64,000 bases of DNA from Hymenolepis diminuta (GCA_900708905.1 CAADRB010000004.1:3500110-3564109), one strand, 5' to 3'. Shown: positions 1 through 15,800, counted from the first letter of the stretch. Numbers and translations are program-made. The notes: generated by a model not told the origin, from the sequence alone.

Positions 1-566
1 TCATATAGATATGAATTTCTAACTATCTAACGAATTTACTGCATGCATTCGTTGAGGGTAACTCATTAGGAATCTGGTTCTTCGCTGACCCCGGTAGCTA
101 ACACTTTAAACGATTTTTTTGCCAAAATAATAGTTCATTACAGTTAAATTGTGCGCAGACAGCTAAATAGATCCTGTTCGCCATATAGTGATGACTTCTT
201 TGCAATGATGCGTTATTTTATGCTGATTCGCCAGCTTGATTATATTATCACGTAACCATAAAAAGATCAACTGGGAAAAAACTGCTTCCTTCCATAAAAT
301 TTTATAAAGAGGAAATTATACTGTATTAAATTATATCATTATTAGCCATGGCACAGCAAAATGCAAACAAATAAATTACAGTATGTAAGACGGAAGAGGG
401 TCTTCAGTAATATACTATATTATATTTGAATTTGTGAACACTATGCTGTGCATATTTCGAGGGGGTTTAAGTTACAAAACCTTTGGAGAGAGAACAAAAA
501 TGGTAATTACGAGATAGTACATAATACATAATTAATGACCCAAATATCAAATAACAGAAATCTTAC
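1..566 (-). other. TMEM132-like intron running off the left edge
   Basis: AT-rich sequence downstream of the exon 6 donor. I see no exon, repeat or RNA gene in it; the next coding exon must lie outside the window. Confidence 0.6.
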
Positions 567-877
567 CTCCATAATCCGATGCCAAGGAAGAACCGATCCA
601 TCGGAAAACTGTACAGTAACAACCAGAAGTCCTTGACGGGGAAGAGTTTTTGTAGCAAGTTGGCGTTTAGCCCGAGACAGACCTGGAAACTGGCCCCCTC
701 CTTGAAAGGCGAAAGCATCTGGAGCAGCTCCAGAGCTGGGAATCATCGGAGAGCCCTTACTACGACCAACCCGACTTCCAGAAAAGCGGATGTGTGTAGT
801 ATAGAATGTGAAACCCGATTCAACTCTCTCGATGTCATTAGATTGATGGTAGATGGGAGTTGTAGAGTACTTGCTCT
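567..877 (-). CDS. TMEM132-like exon 6
   Basis: The acceptor is ACGTTCAG and the donor GAG/GTAAGA; phase 1 in, phase 0 out. It holds a Ser/Gly-rich segment, the basic run RAKRQLATK, and then LLVVTVQFSDGSVLPWHRI, which corresponds to the TMEM132 strand 'LWLSFSD.TV.P' just ahead of the juxtamembrane region. No stop and no transmembrane segment occur here, so the gene continues past the left edge. Confidence 0.75.
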
Positions 878-3800
878 CTGAACGTTCTTGTTGGGTTATT
901 GTAACGGTCAGATCTATAAATTTAATTGTAATTTCATGAAAGTAATTTTATAGACAAAAACAGCATTTAGTATTAGCAAGAAGATAGCAGCACCATTTTA
1001 AACACTTTATCGCTTCAAATTAAATGAAACTAAGACTCCCATCAAACTGATTCCAGAACTCTGAAGAAATTTAGTATTCTACCTAGGATTAAGTGAGATA
1101 TTTGTAAACATTCAAAGCCATACATTGCTCTTCTTTGAAAATACTGCAACAGAATGAATTGTCACTATCACATTTACCAACTTTCTTGAACAGTCCGGCA
1201 TATATTAAAGACTAAGGAACGATGAAGCAATTTAAAATTATTACACTGAAAATATATCTAAGTATGCATTTGAATTGTAACAGACCACGCACTTCGGGGA
1301 ACTGTTTTGCTCCTCTGATTAGGGAGGTTAAAGTTCACTTTAGAAGATTTTATTTTCTATAAAATAATAAATACCTTCATCAGGCTCGGACGTTAATTTC
1401 TGACTGCAAGTACCAGTTGGAATTTCAAAACGTAAAATATGGTTCCATTTGTCGATGCTATCGAAAGAAATTTCTTATGTAAAATATTGCAATTAAGGTA
1501 ACATGATTTCTCATAAATAAAAAATAGAAGGTGGATAAAATTTGAAGGAAAGAAGGTATCGACTTCAACTCTCTCTTTTTAAATACGATTATTTTTGCAA
1601 GGCAAAAAAAAATACAATTTTTGATCACGTAGGGCGTCTAAAGAGAATGGTTGAGAAGGAACGATTTATGCAATGTCAGGGAGCTTTTAAATTAGGAATT
1701 GAAGCCTTAGAACATCGGGTTTATGAAATCTTCGGGTTGTGAGCATTACAATTTCATTTCATAATATTCAAAAAGTTATTTCTTATCATTGCTTTCATAT
1801 AAATTTCAACCACCTTTTTTAACGTAAGTCTTGTAACAATCATCCACCGAACAATAAAGTACATCAGCTTCTGAAATGTCTACCTTACGACGAAGGTCTG
1901 CTTGCCAGTATCCTCTCATCTAGCAAGCATTCGCAAAGATTCGATCACCAAGTGTCCTTGAAGACTATTTTCTTCCTTTCCATTTTGTAGGATTCTGCAT
2001 CCAAACCGCATCCTCATTCTCACCGAACACCTGCTTTACATCTGCATTGAGCTGCCTAAGCCTGACCTTTGTATGAGAAACTCTACATTTTTCCCATTTC
2101 AGTAATTGGAAATTCAACAATAGTTTGGTAGTTAAATGGCCTTTTTGTGCAGATTTACGCAGAGGTTAAGCCTACGCTTCTATGACCGTGAGAGGAGGGA
2201 AGTTTCTCAGAGGAAATTTTTCTCTAACACCTTAACTTACATTTGTCTCTTGCTGTACAGGCCCAGCGTTAGTCATTGAGCTGTTTTCTGAACAGCTTTT
2301 AATTCGTTATCATCCACCTTACCATAGACAATAGTAGATGGACAGTAAAGAAGAATAGGCTCGACGAATTTCATAGGGATTTTTTACTAGATTTAATCGA
2401 AACTACTTTCAGTTCAAATGTTCTCCTAAAAGATTAACTGTTTAAATAATTAAAAGGAGACTTTAAAACATACGGAGCACTTCATTTTATACAATTTGTT
2501 ATAAATAGGTACTAAAATATACCTGTGACAAGTTGAGCAGTTATTCCCACTGGCCATACAACATCATCGTCAGTCACAGTGACCCACAATGCCTGAAACT
2601 GTTGAGCATCCCACTCATTCTGTTTTCCCTGGTTCTGTTGGTGCTGCTGTTTACGCATTTTTGCAAGCGATGTCGGTAAAGCAGCCTTGACGAGCGGCGA
2701 ATCGGCAACTGGAGACAGTTTTACTCGAATTCTGCCTGGCCTTCGTCCTACCAGCCAAACTCTGGTTGCCGTCTGAACACGCCCAGAGTCACCCGGGGCA
2801 TTCGAATCGCCAACAAGAACCAATCGAGCAGGCACATTAGAACTATCATCGGGATGAAGACTGGAAACAGTTTCGTTCATGTATTCCAATCTGAGACAGT
2901 GGGCTGTCAAGTCTGTAACATCAAGAGCTAGGCTTGTGGAAGCTTCTTCCATTGAGGTATGCGAGTATGCACCCGTGGAAGGATTTCGATTGTTGGCCGT
3001 TGAAAACCTTTAAAAAAGAAATCATATCTACCTAAATCTTTCCCGATTGTACTAGCTTCACCTTTTTATCCTTGTCATTTTATGGTTTCATTCAGAAATT
3101 TCCTCCATTATATTTTCGCAATTATAATGGGCACTGAAACTGTTACTAAAATATGTTTGCGGCAGACTTATTTATTGCCCATATTTTATTGACACTACGA
3201 GCCTTTGCTATGCCTTCCTGATATCTTTATTTTAATATCACAAAAATCTCTTCATAATATTATACTTTCTTTGCTGCACACGTAGCAGAAGACTTCAGGA
3301 GGAAATTAGAAGTTAGTTTCCTGATTTATTGTTCACCTTAAAAATAATTCCTGATAGTTATAAGTTTTTTAAGAAAAAGAAAATAAGATTAAAAATTTTA
3401 AATTTTAATATTTCTTTCGTCGGGATCACTGAATATCATGCGTATTGCTTAAGAAATGTTCGAGCAAGCGGTGACATGCTTTCACATTCTTACCTTGTTC
3501 TGAATTTGAGGGACCTTATTTCGAAGCCTCATAAAAATTTTTTAAAAATCATTTCCCAGTTAAAGAATCATATTTGGATATCGCAAAATGATTTTACTAA
3601 ACAGGACCTTTTTTATGCTTCTGCTAGTGTTAAAGACATACACTGAGAGAAATATCCCTATTTTTCCCACATATACTTACGTATTTTCAAGTTATTTTTT
3701 TTACTGCTGGGTTATGGGACACTACAATTAACATCGAGTTGTATCAGAAACATATAAATTTAAAAAGATCTAAATGGTTTTGTTTAGACAAAGTATTCTC

Positions 3801-6800
3801 CATCTGTTGGAAAGGGGTCAAGTTTGTACTCTTCAGTTAAACAAGAATTGTGTTTAAATGACAGTTTTGATACGATAAGAAGGAAGAAAAGAAATCGGAT
3901 ATTTCTGCTGCTATTGCTGAGAAAGATAGTGATAATGCTGCAACTTCTACTCCACGCTCTGCAAAAATGGCCCATTCCTCTGTTTCCAAAAGCGTGTCAA
4001 AGGCGTACTGACACACATTTCTCAAAATAGCCAGCCTATGGGATTGAAAGGATATATCTTTAAATGGCCTGCCGGCCAAACGCGAGAGTATTGATTTGTC
4101 TTGGGCGCGCTCTACTACCTCTACTCAAGGTGCGTGTGTACGGCCGTAGTCGCACGTTGAGCAGTTGAGCTCAATGAGTGCGTAGCTCGACTTGGATCTC
4201 TTGTTTTATTTCGAAATTGAAAGAAAACTGGCGAATATATTTTTGCGCTCGCCAGATAAACCGAGAAAAGCAATTGAAATAGAACAAATCTAATATAAGT
4301 TTTGTCTTTCGGGTGATTTTGAGCCAGAATAAGAAGACCCTAATTAATGTGGAAAAAAGATTGGAAGAATGCAGAGATACTACTTATTATTCAATTTTGT
4401 TCAACAATCTTTCTTCCGAAAACTTCTTAATGGGTCTCTTTCAAATATGTATATTTATTTATATCGTATAACAACTATGAAGGTTTTCTTCATTGTCCAT
4501 AATGTTCTCTAATAATTTGAGTTTTAAAACTTATGGAGCTCATTTATGATCTCCCTAATAGAAAATTTGTTAAGTATTAATTATAAATATGTATGTATTT
4601 ATTCACCACTCAGTGATTAATAGGAAGATATTATACTTCTGTAGTTATGACGGTGAAGTAAGTACTACCACCCAAGACTGCAGACTTGGACCATTTTGGA
4701 TGTACGCCACCACTTTTGCATACGGGATTACTAAAGACAAGGAAGTGAACCTTTGCTTTTGAAATAAATTCGGCGATTGAAGCTATTTCCCGATAAAGTC
4801 TTCAAACTAGACTTTAATAAAATTTAATGAGTTTAGTTTTGTCAGCAGAAAAGGTCTTAAAACTCTCACTACTGTGGCAAAAGTTGCGTTTAAGGGTCGA
4901 AATCTGAAAAATTCAGACACCTCAACTATCATTTAATGTTACTCCTTAATGTTCAAATTGTGCCTTAACTGAGAACCGAAAGTTATTGATGAAGATCAAG
5001 TGATGCTAGTAGGGACAAAAATTTGCGATCACTGTAGAGCAGATGGTTTTAGCTAATGAATAATTAAAACTTAAATCTGACTAGAGTCAAAGAAAGAATG
5101 TCCTGGATTCGTTTAGTATCTGATTATCAAAAGGCGTTGGAGTTAGGTAATGCAAATAGCATTTTTGGTTTAATCAAAACTTTTCGTTCTTCAAATTTAG
5201 CGCATTTTTATTTAGTGGAGTTCAGAGAGTCAAACACTATTATGATCCCGCTTAAAATTATTTGATAACAACTACAGTAAATACACTTGGAAATATTATA
5301 ATTAAGAAGAATGGATATTGGAAACAATCATTTCTTTATAGCATTCGGGTGAGCTGACAAATATTCAAGCTCGGGCGGCATACCGGTCAAGGTGCACGTT
5401 ATATCACGTAGGATGCTCATTTAGTAATGTGCGCACAATGATCAGATCTGGTCATCAAAATGGTGAGAGAATGGCATTTTCTCATAACAGCGTCTCCAGA
5501 ACAAATTCCCTTTACCCTATTCAAGCGTGGCTTGCACTTTCCGAATTGGGCTTGTGAAGGTAAAATGTAGATCTGTAAATTGTAATAGCTAGCTTATTAA
5601 ATTATAAAGAAATGATCTCATAATTCATTTCACTTGCTTTTTTGGGAAACAACCGAAGAATAAGCTCAAATTATCATCGCTGAGGCTATCAAAATGAATT
5701 ACGAAAATAAATCAAAAGCGATTAATCAAAATGTATGAATCGATTTGATTTATTAGTGCAGGTCCTAATTTTATTGAAAAAAAGTAGAAAAAATTGAGAT
5801 ATGACCTCTTCAAAATTCATGTACAATTTGATTAATAGATTTTGACTGAAATATCTCCAAAGTGTAGCGTCCCGTCTTGACACTAATTCAATATAGTTTG
5901 AAGGCTAAAATCTCAGTCATTTTGCCCAAAAATAATTTTTCCGAGGTTTTCAGTTGTGAAGGAATATGATAAATGATCAATTTCACACTTCTGATGTGAA
6001 GAATTTTCACCTTCCCAAAATTTTCTCCTCTGAATGGTGAGGTTACACTTTTTTGCTAATACTGGATAGTAATTTGGTGAAATTATTCATTTACTATTAC
6101 TAATGTTATGGGTAATGAGTGAAAGACCGGAATTTTATGATGTAGCTATAAAAATTTCACTGTCATTAAAGCCTTTCAAGGGATGGCTTTATTTAAAAAT
6201 TAATAAATGTATTCTCAGGAGTAATAAAACTTTGAAATTTTATTAAAATGGATGAATGAATTAAGCCAAATTATTAAAACAAATTTTTGAATACTGTTTA
6301 AATGCATTGAGTTGTTTTATCCCCACTTGATTTAGAGTGAGAAGGCACTTATTAAATCTGATTTCATTTCCAATGGTCATAGAGGTAGACATGAAGGTAC
6401 CACTGTTAAATCTACAAACATAGTGGTATTAACGATTTACTAAAACTTCAGATATTCTTACTTATTTCAAAATGATTTGTTAGCATCAAGTCATACTGGT
6501 ACTGCTAGTAGCCTTTAATGAACTTTATCTACGGAAAGCCTTAAACAATCAAATATTATTGCATACGGTTGGAGAAAATATGATGGTCAAATAAGTTTAG
6601 ATAGGTGTCATCTGCCGTTTGAAATGGTAGATGGTTTGAAATTTGACAAATTTAAGTGTCTAAAAGCCCAAGTATTAAGGAAAATGGTAGCATACAAGTT
6701 GTTTGGATTAAAAATGTTTATTATTAAATTCTCTTATGAAAAGGAGAAGGCAATACTCTTGCACTATCTTTCACAAGGACTTTAAATGCTCTATTTGTGT

Positions 6801-9800
6801 TCATTCTAAATGTTATAGCAGTTAAGGGTTATCAATACGCAACACATCAGAATGACATTCTCAACTTTGATTCCAAATGCAGAGTGAACCCCTTCAAAAA
6901 ATCTTTTGAGGCAGTACATATACTTTTCAGCTGAGAATAGAAAGGCTAAAATTCCCTATCACTTATAACAAACTACAGTCCCCTATTAATAAACTATAAC
7001 CACTCAACTATAGCTAAGCATTCTATCATTCGAATAGCACAATATGCACTATCTTTATAAATAAATTGACATATTAATATTAATAACTTTGCTCAATTAA
7101 AGAGGCAACATTTCTTTACATCGTGTTAAGTAGCTAAAGTTACCTCGAGTTTAACAACAAACAGTAATTTGACTAGTTCTTTAGTTTGAAAACCCTTTTC
7201 CTGCTTGTTCCTGCCCCATAGTTGTACTTAGAAAATAATTCACGAAGTGTTGTACTTGTTTATCCAACCATTCTTAAATATAGCGCAAAATATAAAGTAG
7301 GATTGATAAAGGAAGCCATTTGATGAAGTTATAATAAAAAAATTTTGGTTAATTTGACTTCATCTCTAAGAACGCTTCTTCTAAAAGAGCAGAGATTGAA
7401 AAAGTGTCGTTTGCATGAACGACCAACAACCAAGCAGTAAACCATCAGACCAATGGCAAACTTGCGACATTTTGGGTAGTGAAGTCGATGTAAGAGAGAG
7501 TGAGTGTGTGTGTATAGCGGTCTCTTCATTAAAAGTGGAACTCACCGCGCAAAAACTCTCAATCGGGCATGTTGAAAATACGTGGTCGGAGACGGCGACT
7601 GCGGATTGGTCGATCGCGCAGTAAGTGATTGTGAACTGCAAATGAAATAAAAAGAGAGTATTTTAAAATAGAGAGAATGAAATTTTATCACCTGCTATTA
7701 AGTAAAGATATAAAATTAAAAGTTTGCGGAGGAAATGAAATCCATTAAAAATCAAATGGCGTTCATGCATGCACTTTCAAATTTGCTAATAGTAACCAAG
7801 ACTGTAAAATATGTTCTGTTCTGTGTAGTTAAAAGTGAGTGAAGCATAACAAACTCAGTTAGCATACAATAATGGGCTTGCAAGACTCAACCATCACTAA
7901 CTGCTGGGAAATTAATTCAAATATTTTCAGTGCACCTGAGCTTCATCCCTCAGGGACTGCCTGGAAACTTACTGTCGCCATTGGTGGCTAACCGGGTAGA
8001 TAATCATTTCCCTTATAAATAATTCCATTTTCTTGATTAAAGAAGTGTTGTTTCAACTATCGCTCCTCTAACTTTTGAGGTTGAGAAATTGGAATCAAAG
8101 TTTAAACTCGGTAGAGACTTAGCACTTACACAGAAGCACTCTAGATTTTACCAGTGGCTACATATCAGTGCATTACTATCTATTCTCTTCATCATAGCCA
8201 TGAAGATAGGATAAACATCAGAGCAATTATTCAACTTGTACATTCCCAAACTTATAAATACGCTTCTTACTCGTTGAACAAAATTTATCGTTCAGTAAGC
8301 CTTTAGTATCTGATAATTATGAAACTCTCGTTAGTTTTATTACAAAGAAGGTGTAGCTCTCAAGAGGTCCTAGATGTAACACCTACAACCGTCTTTTATT
8401 ATTTAGAATCCGAATACACTTAATATGAAGAAACACAGCGGTCATGTAATTAGACTGCTTGTTTGTTCAGTAAAACTTATTGCCCAATAAGACTTTGATA
8501 TCTGATGGTAATGATATCCTTGCCAGACTCGGTTGGTCATTAATGCGCCCGATTGTACGTGCAGTCAAGAAGTATTCAATTGGTCTCCATGTGTGCCGGC
8601 ATTTCCCGATGATACACACGAATTAAGTATTTATCATCCGATATGCAGGTCCAATGTCTGGTTCTCCCAGTCATAAAAAATTGTTGCTCTGGCACCTAGT
8701 TAGAAAGAAATGATAGGCAAATGACTCCACATTAACTTAATGTTTCTGCATTCAACATCAATGTTGCTTCCACAGATTCTGATATTAAGATGGCGACTGG
8801 AACATCGTTCAGTTTTACTAGTCAAAACTATTGCGGTCGAAAAGAAGCTCTCAATTTATTAAACCATTCTTCTTCCCATTGGTACTTTAGTTCATTTTTA
8901 ATATCCAAACGCTATATACAATAATAATGAATTCAGTATGAGAATGTATTCAATAATGCTATTTCTGTCATGCGTTTGATCACGTGGCGTTGATAATAAA
9001 GGCGTGTCTACCTTTCGGGATGACAGTAGTTTAAATTTCATCGCTGCATGATCATTGTCTAACCTTTCCCTACTCAATAATTCATAGATAAATGAAAGAG
9101 AGTTTGTATTCTTAAAATAAGGAATAAACTACGCCTTCTGAATACTTATTACATATAAAACTTTCGTTACGTCGCGACTGTTCAAACATTTAACATATTC
9201 TATAATCTAATAACCTATTGCTTTAATTCTTACTAATAAATAGTACATGAAATTGCGCTAACGGTCATTATAGTTTGCTTCACGATTTACTTAAATGATA
9301 ACTAAGCCTATTAGTGGGTGGAATTTGATGGAAGGCACACCTGATGATTTCACCGTCAGAACAAATAAAACTCCCATGTGAGGTCGGTAGGCGATAAAAC
9401 AACAGACGGAATGGGAATTGGGCGGATGCTGCTCTTCACAATTGGAGCGGGAAGTTTTATGGACATCAACTGCTCACAGATCCAAGCATGTCCATTCAAT
9501 ATTTTAAAGTATTTCTGCATGTTCTCTCGGCTATTTTGAGGATAAGAAAAGGATCATACAATTTATTACCTTAGCCCAATTGATACTTGTAACGTTTCCT
9601 TAACAGAGCCAAATTGTTTCACGTGACTATTTGCTATCGCTCAGAAACAGCGTATACTAAATTGAATTATTCAGTTGTCTCCTTATATTTATAGCATAAG
9701 TAAGAAAATAATTCACCGATGCTTCATTTGATTCCTAAATTCTATTCCTTCAAGAGGCTAAATAACTCATTTAAAATATCTGCTCCAAATGCAACTAAGA

Positions 9801-12800
9801 TTAAAACACATGTTGAATAAGGTCAATTAAGTTAAAGGAATTTCGATACGTTTAGTAAGAAACTTTAAGACCTGAACATATCAATTCTATTAGAACTTAA
9901 GCATTCGGAGTGTTCTATTTGTCAACTGTTTAGCCTCTGTCCTGCCACTGATTTCATTTTTTTCTTTCAAATGAAAGCCCAAGATTAAATATGCAGTTTC
10001 GGTATCTTTCACGTAAAGGATCGTAGCTTTCCCACTTTATTGTAAGCCAGAGCATATATTGACATTGATACTTAAATGGAGTTTCTTCATATCTCCTCAT
10101 ATTCTTTTATGCCGAATTGCACGAGTTCCACTTTTATTTAATGGAATTTCATTGCTTCGTTCTCCGCGCACAGGATTGTCGATTATATTGTCTTAATAAT
10201 GAAAATGAGAAATCAAGGCTGAAGTGAAACATCAGCGGGCAGTTTAGATTACAGCTGTAATTACTTACCGTTATATTAGTGGCAAATAATACTACTTATA
10301 GCTAGCAGAAAATTTCCAGTTATGGAGAAAGTGTATGTGGGTGTTTGAAAAAGCCTAACCGTATCTCTGATAATTGAGAACTTGAATGAGGGCGTTTATC
10401 GATATAGTTCATAAGTTCTGTAATGTCAATTACTATTTCAATCTTATCAGCGGAACTCCGTTTCTTCTTAATTAATTATCAGACCAATTGAACGAAACAA
10501 CGTCATAAATTCATCCCGTTAGATGAAATACACGTTGAACCTCCGATGCAAAATTAAACCGTTTTTGATTACTCCTATAATATCCAGCAAAAGGACGATG
10601 TTCAAATCCAGGTCGCGTCCGTCAATAGGGCAGCCAGGTCAATAAGGAGGGAGACAATGTGGTTGTCTCGGTGTCGGAGGATAAAGGCGGAAGATTATGT
10701 ATGCCATAGGAATTAGAAAAGGGGAACTGGATAATCCCGGTAAAGCCTATTGCTTGGGGAACCAAATTATTTGCCCTTCTACTTGAGTAGTTAAATTGTT
10801 TGGCAATCAGAAAAGCGGTAATGGAATTATTCTAGTGATTTTACTTCAAATAATACTAAACAGCGGTTTTTACCCATATGAAGCTATCCATTCTTTTATA
10901 TGAGAACACAACTGAAATTGATCTAATAGAAAAAGAGGATTTAGCTTTGAAGTCGCAAACGAAGATAGAATAAAACCTACTTGAGCTACTGATCTCTTTA
11001 ATTTTATAAACTCACTACCATACAACAGATGGCCAAATATTTATATCTGTGAGCAGATTGAAGGCGGCAGACGAAATGGAAGAAAAACGCCAAAAGTTCA
11101 GGAGATTCGAATATCGGAGAAAAATAGTAAACCTTCTATCGGTCGAGGGAGCAGTCATATACAGAAAGAATTGAAAAGCAAAAAAGGAGTCAAATCGACA
11201 AACAAGTTACGACATTGGTAAATAAGATCACTTTGTTGATATCTTTTCATCCTGATGATATCAATTGCGTAAAACCCGCGGAATTATAGCAGTCAAATAA
11301 CATTAAACCGAATAGCGTTAAACATGAGTGAGACGGAAAGAGAGAGATAGCTGATTGTAAATTTCACAGCCAAAAACTTCATAATGTCTCCCACTTTGGT
11401 TTATATATCTGCTCCGACAATTTACCTCAATTTTTTGTTCAGACACTCTGGTATAACGAAATTTCAAAGGTTTCACTGCAATTAATATCAGCAAATTAGT
11501 GAATAATTTCGAAAGACACCATAAGTCCGTTTAAACTTCGAATCTGAGTTAAGTATCGCAAATATTAATACCAAAGACCTCGGTATTTCACTTTAAAAAA
11601 ATTAATTACTGAAAAATTACTTTTATGATTAAAGCCATCAAGTTAAATGGAATTAGAAACTGTAGGATCATAAAATCGTCGGAGTTCCTGTTGTGTGCAG
11701 AAGAGTGAACGCTCAGAGGGTCACCAAATTGTAGGAATCAATGAACCAGAGCCAGATCGTAGAAGTTTAGACTAGCTAATAGCTAACAACAGCAAGCAAT
11801 AGTTCCAAAAGTAGAACATAAAGAGCTGTGCTAGCCAAACTGTATTGAATAAACTAGGTTGAGGATTCAATAGAGTAAAAGAGAGATGAGAGAAAGCGGA
11901 CGAGCCGATAAGAGACGTGTGTGTTTGCGTGTAATGTGAGGGGAAAAACGAAGACAGTTTATGTGTGTTACATGCACAAGGACGGGTGTGATGTTATGAG
12001 TGGTGGTGACCTTTAAATGAAACGAGACGGTCATAGACAAAGGGAGAAACGATAAACTCGTCCAGACATTACAATGAAAAATCAATGTGTTTTCATAGAG
12101 AATGTGACAAAAGAGTAGTTTTCGATACAGTCATAAGCTAATATGTAAAGCATATCTAGAGCCATAAATTAAAATTCCGAATTTAATCTTCAATCATTAA
12201 GTAGTTAAAAGATTCAACAAGATGCATTGTTGAATCAAAACGAGGCATTAATACAGATTCTTATTCAGTAAAAAAGATAACAATGTCCATTTCCAGGTAA
12301 AATTTTCTTTTTAATGGATTGGACTTTTGAATTAGAAAGGACACACATTTTTGGAACCTGCATTTTCCTGACAGAGATTAATGATGTGTTTCCGATTCAT
12401 TGCCCAAAGATTAATGGGTCTTCGAAGAAAAGGCGATTAAACTATCATCATTGTAATGAGTTTGATTACTGAATTGCGAATTATCGAATGAACGAAAAAT
12501 TGAGATATATGTAATTAAAAGTGGATGAAACTCCATCATCATATATTTTCGATGCACCTGAGAGAAACTCTCCAGCTTCATCTTCCATGCTGTACCGGCT
12601 TAACGACTAGATTGGATTTCTACGCTCTCACTTGGATATGCAATCTCACCACGGCCGTACATGAAGTCAGTCAGTCCCTATTTTTCTCTATTTATAGAAA
12701 TGGAGACTTTTGTTTGACATGGAGTCTTTAATTTTCTTTCTTTGGATTGGAACAACTGTTGTCAAAGTGTGACGCAAGTGAGTACCTAGAAGTGTAGTAG

Positions 12801-15800
12801 AGGGAGCCCAGAGAATATCATGGCTAAATAATTATAAATCCAGAATGTATCCATTTTTTTAATTACTTTTTAACTACATCGTTTCTAGAGATTGTAATTC
12901 GGAAGATTTTGGCAGCAACGAACCTCCCTCAAATTGAAAATACTGCATTTATCAAACAAAATTCAGTCTATTTTTTGGTACATGCGATCAGATATCTGAC
13001 GAAGTCAACTATAAAATGCATAACATCTTGTTTTTTTTCCAGCAAAACGTGAAGGTTTCAAAAGCCACAACCATTAATCAAAAATTGAAATGTTTTTCGT
13101 TTAAAATTCCCTTGAGAACTGATTGTTGGAAACAAAAGTATTCGTGTTCTTTGTATTCATAGGTAAAGAGCACGGAAGAGCTTCATTTAATGTGGCCTAA
13201 ATTACAAATTTAAATTCTCATCCATGAACATAAATTGGAGAATAAATAAATAAGATTTTCGAAATTCAAATTTAAGGGATATTTGTATTTCTGATTATTT
13301 GATTATTTTCCACGATTAAGACATCACTATTAACAACACGAGTGTAAATAATGGATCGGTATCCTCAAAGCTCGTCTTATGTTACCGTCTACTTTAAGTG
13401 AACATTGGGAGGAAAAAGACGAGACTACCTGACCTGGAGCAATTGGGACTTGGTATTTTTTCTTTCTCCGTACTATGTGTTTTTACTAGATGAAAAAATC
13501 CTACGTTTGCGAATTCCGACCTTAACAGTCCGACACTATGGTCTGTATTCGGAAAATATTTATTTTCGTGCGTAAAATTCTTTTAGATCACCATATGGTT
13601 AATGACAAGAATTCCAGTGACTTCAAATCCACAAATTTCTCGATGTAGAAAAGGCGTCATATATCAAAATGCAATCTTCACATATTGGTTGATTAATGTT
13701 ATTGGCAATTCACGATGGACTTTCAAGAGATGGGAAAAAGTTACGTCGTTTGAATAAAAAGATGAAAAAATACCGACAGATATTTTCCAAGTTGGATTGG
13801 AGAGTGGACAAGATTTAATAGGCAAAAAGGCCTTTTTTCACTTGAAATTTCCCCAAGTCTATGCATCCACTTCTCCGACTAATTCTAAAATAAACTAAGG
13901 ATTATCATAATATTTGATCATTGATCTGGACCAATAAGCACAAATATTCTTATGAGTATTTTTTTAAAAATCACTTTTATTTTCCAATTTCCAAAGAGAT
14001 TTCTGAATAGGCCTGTCTACGGAAAATAACTAATCATGATCGGTGGGGTCAATTTAATCAAGGCCATGAAATGTGAGAACTTACTCTGCCAACGCTCGAA
14101 GAAGAATTGAGGATGTTGAATATCCAGAGGTCAAAGTCTCGGTGGGAGCGAATGGAACTGCAGTAGGCCCTCCTCGTGGACTTTCAGCAACTAACGTGAC
14201 ACCTTGAGGCTGCTGTGGGTACCACACGGTGATCGATTCATCGGCACTTGTTCTATCAACCTTGGCAACGAGAGAGAGAGAATCAGCCCCTCCTAATTCC
14301 CCTCCTGAGAACACCAACCCGGCCGAGCAGGAATCTTTCGGGAAATGTGCGACGGAATCATCACTGGTATGACAGGTTGAGGTAGAAGTCACATCTCGAA
14401 GTTCGTTACCGTGAGTGAGAGCGTAAACCCAGACGGGGCGACGAATTGGATAGCCCGAAAGGACAGCAGTGTTGACTAGTGACGTGGACTGAACAAAAAA
14501 CGATGTTAGAAGTATGACTGACTAATTCAAGAAACAAATACAAAATCAAAGAAATTGAAGTTTTGAAAGGTGTATAAAATCATCCGTGAAACTCGTATAT
14601 TTTAACGAATTCCGACATTAGATTAAATCTGACAGCATATATTCTGGTAGCTTCGAACGCATTTACAGTTGAGTTATGATACTTCAACGTAATTTAACAT
14701 TGACAAGCTGATTAAAATTACACCGATTTGAAGAATATGGACAAAAACTTAGTGAACCTAATTCATAGACTCGTGGCTTTAATTAAAAAGTGATTACTAT
14801 CGCTAACTCTGTGGGGTCAACCCTGCTTTCACTCATCTAGTGTTTATAAATAAATAATAAATATGATAAAATATACCAAAATATAAGACGGAGTACTGAA
14901 TGCTCATTCATTTAATTGCTGCAAAATGAGTACAATAAGCTCCTATCAGATATGGCATTATACAGGAGATTTTAAAGGAGAATATTATTATAACATGATA
15001 GAGGCCAAAGAATTTACAGTTAATAATCCTATCTCATTTTAAGCGAAGACTAGCAAGCTCCGCCGTGTTAACATCATGGAAGTCCACATAGACGTCTAGA
15101 TTCTTGACTATTAAGATAATAATTGCATTTTCGATAGAATCATGACATGAATTCGCTCAGAAAACGGGGACAGATCCTGGAATTCGGACGTGGGAACATT
15201 ATGATAGATTAAAAAATCGCCGTACTTTAGATTCATGCACATTTCTTTTATTAGTAAGTTATCCATTGGGAAATTAAGTATCAGTAAGAGCTTACTGTGG
15301 GATAAAGTTTGCTGTTCTAATGTTTTCTTCTCATAATATATCCCTTAAATTAACTCCTCTACAAAGACCATTTTATCATATAAAATATGAGAGAAAAGCA
15401 ACGCCTTTCTTTCCCCAAAATCATTCACCTAACAATCTCTTCAAATCAGTAATTAGCATCTCGCAGAATCTGAGTCTTTTCATTTAAGTTTAACGTAAAA
15501 AAATTCGGTTACCACTAAATTATTACTATGAATTTAAGCATTTACGATGACTCTCGTGAAGAATTTGGCAATTTTTGTTCAATAATCAAGGTCCAGGTTA
15601 TTTCTCGAATGTTCTTGGAATTTGTTTAACTTTTCAAAAATACGACCCATGGATCTCGGTCATAAATCACCTCATCAATATTAATTTCTCCAATTTCGAA
15701 GGCTACTTATCCCCTAAATTAAACAGTTACGCATTTTGATTAATGTTTGAATATTAAGGAGTGGTTTTAATGCGCTGATTCGCAAAAAAACTTCCTTTCA

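Noticed and set aside
3329..3646. 105-codon plus-strand open stretch in TMEM132-like intron 4
   Set aside because: Composition follows the AT-rich background; no family resemblance and no splice or start context.
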